A DNA stretch of 64,000 nucleotides. Source: Sordaria brevicollis (Eukaryota; Ascomycota; Sordariomycetes; Sordariales; Sordariaceae). The position numbers and the translations under genes are program-made. Location: NCBI GenBank assembly GCA_033439795.1, contig JAUTDP010000003.1, positions 558,001-622,000 on the forward strand. Direction: 5' to 3'. The notes under the pieces are model-generated. The model ran no database searches, was not told the origin of the DNA, and saw only the letters and a list, made by a program, of their open reading frames with translations. Positions 31,295 through 44,500 of the stretch are shown in pieces; the first letter of the stretch is position 1; each line of letters begins with the position of its first letter.

Positions 31295-32258
31295 TCAAGG
31301 AGAAGGAACGTTGGGGTCCGCAGAGACGGGCTTGATCTCGACTCCGTACTTCTCAAAGAGGCGCTGGCGACGGCGTTCTTGGTAGCCGGGTGGGTAGATA
31401 CCTTTTTTTTGGGTGCACATCATGGTCAGCAGTCTGACAAATGCAAGAATTCTGGGGGAAGGGAGACACGACATACCACGACCCTCGCCAACCTCCGCCA
31501 GAGTCTCCTCCACCGGCCTCCTCCTGTTCAGGCGCATGGCCTCTTTCCTCTCGTACTCGTCCACCTCGGGGTCCTTCTTGTGGCCGCCAAAGGAGCCGCC
31601 CGTGTAGGCAAAGGCGCCGATGAGGGAACCGGTCATGGCGCCGATGCCGAGGACGACGGGGATGCGAAGGGCTGTTTGTTGTTTGTTTTGACCAAAAGTT
31701 AGTTATTGTAGGTACCAAGTTACAACCTAGAAAGCGAGCGAGTGCATGAATCGTGTAATCTGGGGCAAGTGGAGTTCCCGCGTAAACGGGGTATGGATAT
31801 AAACAGGGTCCGGGTCCGGGTCCGGGTCCGTCCTCCTTCGTAGACTTTGTACGTACATCGCAAGCCGTAAACGCTTCCACCGATGAAAGCACCGAGCGCA
31901 TGGTTCCAGGCGTCATCCTTCTCGCGCAGGTTTGCCGAGGCTTGTTGGGCGAATTGGTAAGCACCACCGGCGAGGGCTGTTTCGAGATAAACAGAAGTCA
32001 GTCAAATTTGGTGGTTATTGTTGTCGCAGCCTTGCCACACAGCGCCCGGCGCAATTGATGTCATGCCGTCATACCAAACTGAATGATGGTGCCTCCGCCG
32101 TGGGTGAAAACGTGCATGCCGCCGACATTGTTCTTCTTCATCGAGGTCTGGAGCGAGGAGATCAAGAGACCGGCTCCACCACTGTACATGGCAGCCGTCA
32201 TGCCGGACTTGACCGAGTCCTTTGGTTGGAACTTCTTGGAGTCCTCCTGAGGCGCCAT
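31295..32258 (-). CDS. nuo21.3b: NADH:ubiquinone oxidoreductase 21.3 kDa-type subunit (NDUFA11/B14.7 homologue)
   Basis: Four exons, 32258-32075, 31976-31857, 31671-31477 and 31401-31295, 201 residues; all three introns are phase 1. The joined protein reads MAPQEDSKKFQPKD, then hydrophobic Gly/Ala-rich segments with four predicted membrane spans (SGGAGLLISSLQ, FTHGGGTIIQFALAGGAYQF, ALGAFIGGSVYGL, VVLGIGAMTGSLIGAFAYTGG). It ends in a charged tail (EYERKEAMRLNRRRP...). This is the Tim17-like fold of the NDUFA11 accessory subunit in the membrane arm of mitochondrial complex I. The size of about 21 kDa agrees with the Neurospora 21.3b subunit; that identity is from memory. Intron 2 contains a GGGTCC hexamer repeat. 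The last intron (75 nt) has no stop and is in frame, so its retention would not truncate the protein. Confidence 0.88.
31807..31830. repeat. GGGTCC hexanucleotide repeat
   Basis: Four tandem copies inside intron 2 of the complex I subunit gene. Confidence 0.8.
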
Positions 32259-33790
32259 CTTGAAGGACGTCGGACCGGTTGTGTGTTCGAGGTTGGGTGA
32301 GTGTGGTGGGCTGGGCCTATGGTGATGTCGCCGTCGGTGGCCTTGGTGCCCGTGATGGTGGTTTAGATGTGATGTTGAGACTCGAGATGGGAGCTTGCAA
32401 TTGATTGGTGGTTCCGTCCAATCCAATGCGACGGGCTAGCCTCACAAGGGAACGGAGGAAGTCGAAGTCACAGAGCGCTGCGGTTTCCCCGGGTACTTTT
32501 GCACGCGCTACAGCGGACAGAGCCGCAGTTCCCAGCGAGCTTTTGGGTGCGACTGCTCTGACTTTAGGCTGCTGAATACATATGGCCCGTGCGTGGTACC
32601 TACACCAGGTACTGTAGCTCTTGACCATCTCGTACCTGATGTAAAGGTGGGGTCATGTTAGTCTTATTAGCATATCCTTTGCTTTAAATACTATATGTAG
32701 AATGCAGGTAGGGAAGGTATACATAGTACGTACCTTTATACAGCTCTTCTCTCTTCCCTCATCATCTCATCTTCCACGTCTTTTATTGACCGTGATAGGA
32801 GTCTGTTCTTCTGTTGTTTCATATATCCCTTTCGTTCTGATAATTGATTAACCTCCTCCTTCTCGATCTGGTGACTCAGCTTGGTTTGTTACGAGCTTGG
32901 AATTGTCATTTACTGTACGGGGTGGACTGCTTCCTCGGAAACACGCACGTCACCGTTGAGACTTTATAAACGTACAAGTGGAAGGAGCTTCAAGAGCTGC
33001 AGTAGAGGTACCTTCTCAGCTGTCAAGCTTCCTTTTATCCCAACAACACCTTCCCCTCCAGCTGTTTCATTCATGGAAATGCCACCTGCCGTCACTAGAG
33101 GTATCCGTTGAATTTGAACCGGTATGATAAAGAGCGCTTGATTCCACATCGTTCAGTTCAACAACGGGCATCAACGCGCCGTCCGTGTTTGCTCCAAGTC
33201 TCGTTCTTTACGCCTAAACACCAGCAACCGAAAGGTAGGTACCTCCATCATTCACAGCAGGTGTCCACCCCCTCCGCCCGCCCCTCCAACCAAGCAACGA
33301 ACAACAACTTCAGCACTCAATTGCTGGGCCTGTGGTGATCATCTCAACTTAGTACTCACCATTTCCACACACAGCCCAGTCCATCCCGATTCATCATTTG
33401 AACAACAACAAGACACTCTCACGTCCATCGATGACTGATTACCTCAGTTCACCAAACAAATAATTGAAAACGCCGGTCGTCTTCAGCGTTATCAACACCC
33501 ACCTCACTATCATCGGATTATCGGTTTGATTCACAACCACATTGCATCATCATCGACCTCAACATCAACCTAGCCTGCCGTCCTGCCCGGCACCAACCCC
33601 GTTCGTTACCTATACCCCGCCACACGGGTCTCCCTTCTTCAACACTCGCAGACAACCACTGCTTGTACGCAAACGAGTTCGTGTCATCGCATTAGACGGT
33701 GTTTGACACGCTGGTCTAGGAGCCCCCCAAAAAGTACCATACTCTCACCTCCCAATCTGCTTCTGCTCCAAGTTCTGACCCCTGTTATAG
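32259..33790. other. Divergent promoter region, complex I subunit and ubp2
   Basis: No independent gene recognised. The ubp2 first exon and start codon must lie in the right part. A good acceptor with branch site (CTGACCCCTGTTATAG) ends at 33790. Confidence 0.45.
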
Positions 33791-36700
33791 TGGAATTTAC
33801 TACTCTCCCGCCTCCTCCTCCTCCTCCCCCTGGGGCAGGTCGTCTGGCTACACGCTGGCTTTTCGACTTGTTGAGGGGTGTTCTTCGGGAAGGCGATCCG
33901 GTCTTTGATTGCTATTCTTTGCGGGACCCTTCACGCCGGGACTGCTCGAAATCCAAGCTTCATGATCTCATCATCATCGGCTCGCAAAGCCATGGCGCCG
34001 ACTACGACGGCCGAGCCCAGCTCGCCCCCCTCGTCGTAAGCTGCATGTGCAAGCTTTGCCGTCACCATTTCGTCGTGAGATACAACGTTCCCGAGAACGC
34101 ATGCGGCCAACAACATACCGCAGGTGCTCACCATTATATTGCCCGCGCTACGAATGACAGGCCGGCATCCCCGGAGGACTCCAAGTGGTATCCCCGTGCC
34201 ACCCCTACCGTTGCTCACGTTTGCTCCCTCTGCGGCCAAACCATTTCTGTCGATGTTCTGCGGCCGCACCTAAAGTCAGCCTGGATCAACCGAATCATGG
34301 ACAAGGACAGGATAAGGAGCGCTCTGGCGGCTGCCAAAAGAGAAGAGCCAGAACGCTACGGCGACCTCACACCAGAAAAGGAGCAGAATTATGCAAACTC
34401 TCCTTTGCAGACCCTCAACATGTATCTGAAAAACATCCTCGAGGACGACTGGAAGGCCCCGCCAAAGCGCATTGCTGGCCGCAACAGGACCTTCTCCGTC
34501 CAGTTTGGCCCAGCATGTGCCGACATATTTATCTACCTTGGATTCGCAGAAGAAGCGGATATTGCAACTGGGGATAAGTTCTGGGTGCCGCCAAGGCTTC
34601 CTATCGTGACCTTTCGCACACCGCTGGGCTCCGAACGTGCTTTCCTCGAGAACGTCAGAAGCGAGGTGCAGAGCTTCCTAGCCGAGAACCCTCCGAGACC
34701 TGACATGCCGGTCGTGGGGGCAACCATTGATGCGAGAGACTGGCTCGATAAGGCCCTCGTATCGGACTGGCTTCGTAGGCACGAATGCTCATCCGCGCGC
34801 AACCCGGATGAAGCTCAACATTTCCGCATCTTGGGAGCACACGAAAGGTCGGATGAGGAGGCCCTCAAGTATGCGTACTGCCAGCAAGTGGCAGTTGATC
34901 CGGCTAACCAGCACATTTACAAATCTGCGCTTGCCAACTTGGCTGGTTTCAGGAGTGAAGAATTCCAGATGTACATCTTCAGTCTGGATGAGAGCCCTGT
35001 CGCCCCCAGCGGTCCTCAGACTCAGGGGCCTCTTTCAGACGCAGACAAAGCGTACAGGCACTTCAACATCGAACCAAGAACAAACGCAGATTCCCGATAT
35101 TTCATTAATGTCTACAAAACCTACAGAGCGCAGTCACCTGGACAACTGGCTGCTCACAGACTCGCGCTTCTGGAAATTGGCAAGGACAGGAACGACCCCG
35201 TTATCCTTGATGAGGTTTTCGATGGTGAGATGGACCCTAGCGAAGCGTGTACGATTCTGGACTCTCAGCCCGATTGGTCCCTGGAGATTGCTGCCGCCGG
35301 CGCACGAGAAGCCGTCAAGAACGGTGTTGACACTAGGCTGCTCATCAAAGCCTGTGAAACGCTCGCGGAGTCAAAGAGGAAGGATAATGTAGTAGACGAA
35401 GGTTGGGCAGAGTTTGATATGCTTCTAGCAGAACTCCGCGGTTCGGAATTCCCCCTTCCACCTTACGCGGGAAAAGCCCCTCAAGCTAAGGCTGAGGATA
35501 CAACGGAGTTTATGTCACTACCTGTTGGCCTCGACAACCTTCGCAACACATGCTATCTGAACAGCATCCTTCAGTATTTCTACTCGGTCACGGCCGTGAG
35601 AAACTTTGTCCTAACGGCGAACCAGACACCTCTGGAGCCGACCCAGGAGGCAATGCAGGCTCTCCTCGATGGCCTGGATCCATCCGAACTTGACCCCGGT
35701 AGGGCTTATGTGGGATCTGAATGTGAGTGGCCGCCCTTAAAGAATGTGTAGACCAACGCATGCTGACACTCATCACAGTTTGTCGTGAGCTGGGCTCACT
35801 GTTCCGTGACATTCAAAGCGCGGGCACTCGCTCCGTCAGACCCAGGCAGCGTCTGGCCAATGCAGCTTTGCTCAGGCCGGACAGGATACGCAGTGAGCCT
35901 GTAGAAAGCAATGAGCCCAAGCCGACCTCGGTGGAGGCTCCTCCACTTCCACCCAGATCAGGCGCTGACGGCCTACCTAAGGTCACGGTCGATGCGGTAC
36001 CAGAACACTCGGAGGAAACGGATAGCAACCTGAGCTCCCAGACCTTGGTTAACCAAACTGAAGAGGACCCAACCTTTATTGTTGTTGACCACAAGGCCGG
36101 CAAGGGTGATAACGTGGCCGACGATATCACTATGACTGACGAACCTGCTCCTTCCACCCCTGTCGCCGGTTCCGCCACCAATGGAACTGACAGGCCTAGA
36201 AACTTGAAACTAACAGTTGTAGAACTTAACGAAGAGCTTGACAAGCCTAACGTTGGTTCCGATCAGATGGACGTCGACGAAGTCATGGGCAACGCAATCG
36301 ATCATCTCCGGGCGGCCTTCAAGGTGGAATCACTTCGGAACCCTGGTACCACAGGGCCCGACCCGATCAAGGAGGCCTTCTTTTCGACACTCGTCGACAA
36401 CCGAAAGAAAATTAGCGAAAAGACCTGGAACAGCTCTACAAGATCTGAACGTTGGGTGATCGCCTATCCTGGAAAGAATGAGCGGATTACATTGTACGAT
36501 GCTTTGTCCAGGTCGTTCGATCTGGAAACCGTGGGTGAGGAACTTCTGACTTACACGACCATCAAGGATCCGGCGCCCAACTTCCACATCTGCATTTCCA
36601 GGTCGGATGGCCGTCAAAAGAATGCCAATCCTGTCGTGATTCCCGAGGTCTTATACCTTGATCGCTTCATGCACACTGACCAGACTGACTCGCCACTGTT

Positions 36701-37520
36701 CAAGGCCCGTCAAAGAAGCTGGAACATCGGAAACAGGCTCCAAGAGCTCATGTCTCGTGACACCAAGACCAAGGACAATGAACCCGCCGTGGCCATTCCC
36801 TTCGTGGCAAGGGAGAATGAAACCAACTCTGACAGTCTCGTAGACTCCTTCATTCACGTCGATGCCGAAGACATGGACGGGGTTGAAGGGTTCGATCTCA
36901 CTGCAGTCTTGGATCCCGAGCTGGACAAGATTGTCGATAAATATTCCAGTCTGCCCAAGCCTGAGATGCTCAGTTCTGAGACTTCTCAGGCAGAGAGCAC
37001 ACCCGAAGCGCCAAAATCGAGCCAAGACGAGCCTGATCTTGGTCCCGCCGAAGTCAGGGCTTTCGTCTCCAGCATCGAGGCCGAAGCAGACTGGGAAAAG
37101 CAGAAACTGCAAGCCGAGCGCGAGAAACTGTTCGACGGTATGCAGCAATACGTCTACCGTCTCCACGCAGTCGTCTGCCACGCCGGCACCACCGCCGCCG
37201 CGGGCCACTACTGGGTCTGGATCTATGACTTTGAGGAAAACGTCTGGCGCAAGTACAACGACACGACGGTATCCGTCCACCCAGCCGAGGAAGTCTTCGA
37301 GCAGCTCAACACCCGCGGTGAGCCGTACTATGTCGCCTACGTCCGGGCCGAGAACGTGAAGGACCTTGTTAGTATCCCGCGCCGGCAGTTCGTCGGGCCT
37401 CCCGTGACCGGCTCTGATGAGCAGCAGGCCACGACGGTGCATGCTGAGACGGTTGGCGACGGCGATAAGATGGACTTGGATGGTAATTATGGTGATGTTA
37501 ATTGGGTTCGGAAAGCTTAG
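33791..37520 (+). CDS. ubp2: Ubiquitin C-terminal hydrolase of the Ubp2 type (5' end unresolved)
   Basis: Exons 33791-35722 (5' limit inferred) and 35779-37520; the 56-nt intron has GTGAGT, a GCTGAC branch and CAG, and joins GSE-F-CRELGSLFRDIQ. The frame is open back to 33574 with no ATG until 34044, so an upstream exon carrying the start is missing. An acceptor at 33789-33790 is the best candidate boundary. Order: Cys-containing N-terminal motif SCMCKLCRHHF and a second CSLCG (about 34050-34240), the Ubp2-specific repeat region, the Cys box GLDNLRNTCYLNSILQYFY with catalytic Cys at 35551-35553, and the His box AGHYWVWIYDF with His at 37206-37208. A variable acidic insert lies between the boxes. 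Yeast Ubp2 trims K63-linked ubiquitin chains with Rsp5/Rup1. After the stop, the same frame continues 56 sense codons. Confidence 0.88.
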
Positions 37521-37691
37521 TTGGCTAGGCAGCGCATGATGATTTTCAAGGATCGGACCAGGAGTATGAACACTACTGTGTTTGAGGATAGCGAGGATGA
37601 TGAGGTGGAGGATCTGGAGGATCGGAAGGTGTTGGCAAAAAGATGGAATAATATTATGGGTCCTAGTGGGAGGGGGCCATATCAGCTTTAA
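37521..37691 (+). other. In-frame coding-like extension beyond the ubp2 stop codon
   Basis: Directly after the TAG at 37518-37520 the same frame is open for 56 codons to a TAA at 37689-37691. It contains the acidic segment FEDSEDDEVEDLEDRKVLAKRW. Mixed charge and codon texture look like protein. I found no GT-AG intron that would bypass the TAG and keep frame. It may be read through, be a recent loss, or reflect a base error. Confidence 0.4.
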
Positions 37692-40037
37692 ATTATGGCT
37701 TCGCTGAGTGTGGTTTAGTATGGTTGTATGTCTATTCGTGTTGCCGAGGCATGTAGTTACCAACATTCTTTTGTATGGATAACTTCCTTTGCTAATGTCT
37801 GTCTAGCGATGTTGGCTATCAGCGTCGTGGTAGTTTAGTGTAGCTCTGGTACTTTCTGAGGTCCTTTTTTTAGCTGTGGAATAGGACATATCCGATAGCC
37901 TTCCATATCCCAAGCTGAATCAATAACAGCGGAAAATATCAACTTTCTCTGCTATATTGCTCCGTCTCCCATCATCAACCCTCTTTCCTTAAGAACCTCG
38001 CTCATTGCAAACCCCTTTTAAACTGCCATCTGCACTAACAGCCCTATTACGGAGTTCGATGAATGACGTCTTGATCAACAGAGTCTCAATGTCAGAGATT
38101 TGCAGAAAGAAAAGGGGGGGGGGGCGCCCGGATCTCCGGCTACCGGGATGGACAATGTAGATGACGATCAACGATGAAACGGAAAATAGCTGTTTTTTTC
38201 TCCACGTTGCACGTCAGGAGTTAGTGGTGATCGCCCGCTCAAAATATCGCCTTATACCTCTAGTCTACCATGGGAGACATATCAGATACGGTTGGAACGG
38301 GGTCCAGAGAGCTAGAGAGAGAGCTATGTAATGGGCAAAGGAGCGGCTATGTACCGGAAAAGCTGGGCATGGGCATGGGCATATTTACCTATATACATAC
38401 CCACTGGATATTGACGTGGAGAGATGGATTGTTATTCTGTTATGGACTTTTTAATGGTCTATAAGTCGGGCTGTTAAGGTCATAGCGAGAAGTCTGGCAG
38501 TTGCCTAGCTCCCGTTCGAAGCAAGTTTGTTAACAATTGTCCTACCTACTTAAGCATGCTTTATCTCCATGGAGAAACTAGCTTTCAACGATGTTGATCA
38601 AATATGGTTTTGTGTTCTCTTCATGATTCCACTTATCATAGATATCACAGCCGGTCGGTCACACGCGGATGAGGAATTTGATATGGGGTGGAATGGACGA
38701 CGTCTGTCTGGTTTTGTTATTTGGATTGGGTTTCTTGGGTCCCGTCCTTTCTCATTACACTTTCTCATTCAAGTGATATTATCTCTTCAGCCTCTCAGCC
38801 TCTCTGCCTCTAAGAGTTCTATCTAGACTTTCTCTGTCTAGGTACTCCCGACTCCTGGTGAATGCCATGATGATGACGAATCTCCTATCCAAACCCTACA
38901 GCTCTACTGTTGACCATTAATCCTACTCAATCACATAAACATAATCATTATCCAACACTTCCTTCTCCTTCTTTCGCCCTTCTCATCCAAGTCGACGACG
39001 AACAGAACCCAAAAGCTGAAAGATGAAACTCGAGGTGAGAAGAATGCATGCCACTTCATTAAAACTTTGTTCTCTTTCTTCTCTTCTCTTCATTCATCAT
39101 CCACAATCCGCTTCCAACAAGCTGGTATTAGATCCATCCATCTTCTGATCCCACTTCATAATACATCTTAGCTTATACCATTAAAAAAAGAGCTTGGATA
39201 TTACTTCTTGATTCGGTATCCATCCGTCCGTTCCCATTCCCTTTCCCGGCATGTCCGCTTTCTCCTACCCAAAATTATTAAAGCGACCACTGCATGTAGG
39301 TCGTATGCTTTTCCTTTTTTTCCCTTCCGCTCCCATCCTTTGTCCTCTCCCTTGCCTTGCCTGCCGCTTCCCTCCATGTCTCCATTGCCCAGTACCCTGA
39401 AAGAAGTCGCCCCTGTCTGAATGCTGCGTGGTATATATGTATAAACGAGAGAAATGGGGTATCGCCGGTTTGTCTAATACGCTTTGAAAACCGCTTTATA
39501 GAAGAAAACCCGCTTTGAAAACCGCGCGTGCGCCTTGGTGGATCATGATAATTATCCAAAGGTGGTGTGTAGATAACCGTAAAATAGATTGCCCCGCCGT
39601 GAGTTCCCCAATTGAACGCCAATGTGTCGTGAAAATGGTTTTAAACAATGTTGTAAAATGTGTGAAAAGGTGTGTATGGCTTGAACGAAAGTCTCGAAAA
39701 CGTGGGGTCATTACAACGTACAGCGACAGAATACGCGTTCTGTCGTGTGGGATTTGGAGGTGTGAAATTGGAAACGGGAGGAACTTCGGAAGCGATGGCA
39801 AGCGGCTGCCTCTGACTTTAACCCTACGCGTCCGCAAAGGCGCGAATAAATGGGTCGAAGCGAGTAGTGTGCTTGCTGGCTGTCTTCCGAGAAGTCGCCG
39901 GCTCACCCATGGAGTCATCGAAACGAAGTGATGAAGTGCCATGATAAGCGGGAGCCACGGGGCGACCCTAGGAGTATTGAGCTAGAACGTGCGTCAGGAG
40001 CTTACTTGATTCAGCTCAAAGACGATCATCGCTCAGC
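37692..40037. other. Convergent spacer between ubp2 and aur1
   Basis: 2.3 kb with no recognised gene. Contains G11 at 38114-38124 and CT-rich tracts. A direct repeat of CGCTTTGAAAACCGC lies at 39480-39494 and 39511-39525. ORFs of up to 148 codons have no family features. Confidence 0.45.
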
Positions 40038-41509
40038 TCACTCTCTCATGACAACAACATCGCTCAGTTCGCTCTCACGGGCAAGCCTGCCTCCGTTCCA
40101 AATATCACCCTGGGGCGTCAAACCAAGCACGACATGCTTGAACTCGTCATTGGGCGTTGTGGGGCTCAGGATATCGGGGGTGCTGCTGCTGCTGCCGCAA
40201 ACCGTGTCGCCGCGGCTGAGGGAGTCGAGGCTGGAGCTGCTGCCAAGGGTCCACTCGTCGCTGTCGCTCTGGGTGCGCCTCTCGAGGAGTCCAAGGCCGT
40301 AGGCGCTGGCGCTGCCATACTCCTCATCGTAGGTCTTGGGGCGGTCACCGAACTCGACGTACTCATACTCCCAGCGGGTGCGCTTCTCGAGTTGGGGACG
40401 AGGAAGCCACCTAACGCGAGAGATGTAGTAGGCAATAGCAGCCATGAGACCACCACCAACAAGATCGACGGCGTAGTGGTGGTTGAGGTACATGGTAGCC
40501 CACCAGATCCAGCCAACGTAGAAAATGAAGAAGTACTTGAACTTGGGGAAGCAGTACTGCATGAACAGGGCCTCGAGGACGGCGTTAGCACCGTGCAAGC
40601 TGGGGAAAGCACCGAATGGCAGGGGCGCGGTGGTGAAGCTGGTGGTGTACATGTCGACGCCGAAAAGCTTGTCGATACGGGCAAGACCAGCGGGAGAGCC
40701 CTCCATGCCGTAGTGAGCCGGCTCCAAGCCGTGGGCCTTCTCGTACCAAGGAGGCGTGCAGGGGAAGATTAGCTGGATGGTGACGGCGAGCATGCACATG
40801 TAGCCGAAAGCACGGGCAAACACGGGGGTGGTGCCGGGGGCGGCAAAGAGGAAGAGAATGGCGCTGCAGATGGCGGGGAGCGCAAAGTGGCCGATTCCAT
40901 AGGGGAACCAGGCAAGGAGGTCGAGAACGGGGTGGCTGTGGGCCGAGAGAATGTTGGACAGGTTGGCACCGTAGAGGACGTTCTCGAGCGCAGGGAGGAC
41001 CTTGACCCAGATGTGAGGACGGTACTCGGGGGCGATGAATCTGCAAGGGCGGGTCAGTTGGTTTCCTTTCTTCTCAGTCTTTGCGACATGACTTACCGGC
41101 TGGCAAAGAAGTACAGCAAGTACGTCCAGATGGGAAGCGAGGGCAGGAAGAATTGCTGGGTAATGGGCATCAGGAGCAGACCGGCGAGAGCAATCAGGAC
41201 GGCCGTCTTGATGATGGGTGCCGAGGGCAGGATGAACAGCGAGAAGAGGATGTAGCCGAGACAGACAAAGTGCTGGAGGTCATAGATCTTCCACTTGCGC
41301 GTCTGCAGAGCTTTTATGCTCTCCTTCACGTCGAACGAGGTCTTGAGGGCGGCGACATTGTCCTGCGAAGCTGTCGATTTCCTACGCAACCGGCGGCGCT
41401 GAGAAGGTACTGGGTTGAGCGTCGAGAGCTTGAGGGCTGGCGGCCAGCCGAACGGAAGCTTCTTCTGCTTCGGCTTGGCCGGGGCGAGGATGGGTTCGAA
41501 GTCCTGCAT
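40038..41509 (-). CDS. aur1: Inositol phosphorylceramide synthase catalytic subunit Aur1
   Basis: Two exons, 41509-41097 and 41040-40038, 471 residues; the 56-nt intron has GTAAGT and GCAG. The join reads YFFASRFIAPEYRPHIWVKVLPALENVLYG. About eight hydrophobic segments. The PAP2-type catalytic triad is complete: His 287 in GAFPSLHGAN, His 326 and Asp 330 in MYLNHHYAVDL, with exactly the 39- and 4-residue spacings of yeast Aur1. Aur1 transfers phosphoinositol from phosphatidylinositol to ceramide in the Golgi. It is essential in fungi, absent from animals and the target of aureobasidin A. N-terminus basic (RRRLRRK), C-terminus Ser-rich and cytosolic-looking. Similarity continues from residue 60 to about 380. 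Confidence 0.95.
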
Positions 41510-44500
41510 TTTGGCGTTGACGGACAGCGGGGATCACCAGCGAAACTGGGGAGGCGCTAGCGATTGGCGAGAGGGAGAAGCGAGTAAATCGAAGGGTTTT
41601 CGGTGAATCTCTTATTGTTGCTGCATGCGCATGACAGGCTGGGACAAGGTCGTCGTTGTCGAGGTCGTCGTCAAGGTCGCTAATAGATACTAGGGTGTAT
41701 TGTTGTTCTCGGTTGAATTGTTGTTTTTCTTAGTATTCCTCCTTTTTTTTGTTCTCCTCCTTGATTTCAAGAAATGGCCGGTAGGTGATGGAGACAAAGG
41801 GCTGTAGGTTACGGATCGGCCGGATCGCGGAAATCGGGGTTGGGAGGAGTGTTTGGTGGTTGTGCGACCTTGGACCTTGGTTGGCGGACGGGAACGGGAA
41901 CAGAAGGACTCGTCGTTGCTACCAACGAGTTGTATAAAAGTATGTAAAGAGGTGAGGAAGGAGCGGCGACGGGAGTGGTCGTGTGGCAGCGGCTGGTTTG
42001 TGGTTGGCAATTTTGGTCAGCAGTCGCTGCAAAGGGCCCTGCTGCGTCCTTTTGGTGCGGTCGGGAAAGAAGAGTGGGTGTGAGACTGGCAGCCACGGCG
42101 GGGACGGTCGAGTGGGCAAAGGGTCATTCATAACTTCCAGCGGCCAGTCAGTGCCAGTGACGCCCACTCCAGCCCACTCCAGTCCACTCTTGCCCTGTGA
42201 AATGATGCCAAGCCCTTGGAAGGAACTCGGCAGCGCTGCTTGGGTGCTGCTTGGGTGCTGCTTGGCCAGGCGGCACCCACAGCTCCCGTTTTGGTCAAGC
42301 CGGATGGATCAGGGACGGGGACATGGACATGCGCATTCAACGAGTCGCCCGACACACTTGCACGTTTTGCTGACACCGACACAGGCCTCCCGGGGGAGCA
42401 TGGGGGTATCAGATTACCGCCAATATTGCATATTTCCCGCGCAACAGGACATGCATGTAACCGGTTGCCTTGGTTTTCCCTCGATCTCAATTCCAAAGCA
42501 TTGAAGAATTGAAGGGCTACGAGAATCGACAAGATCCAAATATCAAACAGTCTTCAGGCAGAAATGACACTCTGTCAAATGCTTATGAATCCAACTCAAT
42601 GCTGACAAGCAGCAGTGCCAAAAGGCCAATACAGACACTGGATCTGATATCATTTTCTCCAACTTTTTCCCCAATACCAATGACAGACACGGGAACTTGC
42701 TGCACTCCGGGCTGTGTAACGGAAGACACTCCAGCGACTCTGGACAAATGATGACGCTGATAGGCTTCTGTTTCGGGTCATCATTCATGTAGTCATGTTA
42801 CCTGTATGAGGTCCCCATGAAATTGCGGCGCATATCTCACCAGCAGCAAAGAGAAGGAGAAAGAAGAATGAATGTCCAAGCCACCCGCATCTTGAACCAA
42901 CGACAACAACGACAACGACAAGGCCGAAACGAAAACGACAATGGGACGGGACAGACAGACAGACCACAACGGTCTTCTTGAACCTCTTCTTGAACATATG
43001 TAGGGGTCCAATAAACCGTAGCATTGAGCTAAACCAGGTGATCCGTGCTATCCGCTACCAGCCCTCCAGTTGCGACATCCAGCCTTCTTTTGACAATCGC
43101 AACACCCTCGCATCTTCTTCCCACTGGCCGGCCGGTTCCAAAAGGTGTGATAACTTCGGGATGCTCATATAAGCTATTATAGCACCACCAGCTAAGCACA
43201 ATCTAGCTACGATACCGTCCGTTCTTCGGTACGCGGATTGTCGTTGATTCCATATAGCCCGAATCCGTCTCTCCGCTGGGCTGGTGGGATGCAAGGGTTC
43301 TTGTGTGTGTATGCCTGGTTCACGTTAATTTCCCGTTTTCAGGTTCCCAACCACAAACTAGAAACAGGCCCTGTCCCAAGTTTCCCAACAGCGAGCGAGC
43401 GGGAGCTTTCTGGTCGCGAATAACGCGAAGTTCGCGTCGTGCTGTGCTACAGCTACGCCGCAACACTTGCCCACTTGGCGTCGTCGCATCACCATCACCG
43501 GAGGCGCCTATCCTTCTGTCCCTGGTTCTTGGCAGGGTGGTTGGTTCTCATTTTGAGAACTGAATGTCAAGTCAACCTCACCGAACTTCATTTTCAATGT
43601 CAGCGAGTGTCTCCGGCACCGCAGCAATGGTACCATTTTTGTAAGTGGTACCACCTGCAGGTCTTGGACATTCCCTTCCGCCTTCTTGTGTCCCCTTTGT
43701 TACCAAGATTTCTGGGGAAACTCCAAACTCCGTGAACAAATGGAAAGCTTTGTCTTCCTGGGAGATGTGTTTATTTCTTTGCCAAGTTGCCAACCCGGTT
43801 TCATGCCTCTTGTCAAGAGCGAGACTGAAGATCGAAACAAACCCAATCTATTCATATGCAGACTACGATCCGCTTCTGGGACATCGACGGGAGGGAGGGA
43901 GGCTCCCCAGGGGGTAAATGGATGTGAAACTGACCGCCCGCTGCTCATCAACGAGAAAAGAAAGAGACACAAACGATTCCATGGAGCCTCGTTACTCACC
44001 TCACTCATCTTCTACGTTTCTCCATACGTTCTGAAGATGATCATCTCGCTCTAGAAAGAGTCGAAGCGGCGAGGCAGATTTTATATGTACGTGTCCCAGT
44101 TTAGCAAAAGCTCTTGCTCGCGGCTCGCTCGTACGCCTGCTGGCCTGCGCCTGCTGGCCGACATCGAAGATCAAGAAAACCGGACGAATCAAAGCAAGCA
44201 TCCAGCAGCAAGCAGCCAACCCACAGCTCTGTGATGTTGTTGTTCCTGCGTCGCACGTGGGTTTCCACGATTTCCAGTTTTGGGCCTCTCAATCAGTGAC
44301 CTCGTGCTCTTTCGTGATTCTGCACAACATTGCGGATTTCCATGCCATGCCATGCCATGCCCATGCCTCATGCCTCCTGCCAGCGGGCGGCGTTTCTCTG
44401 AAACACGGAGGCTTATTTTTCGTCGAGTTCGTTGTTCACCCCGTCGGCGGTTAACCGCGTGCCCCGTGCTCCGTGCTCCGTGCTCCTGTTCCAAAGATCC

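Noticed and set aside
36651..37766. 371-codon minus-strand ORF opposite ubp2
   Set aside because: Overlaps the conserved catalytic His region of ubp2 on the other strand; no recognisable domain.
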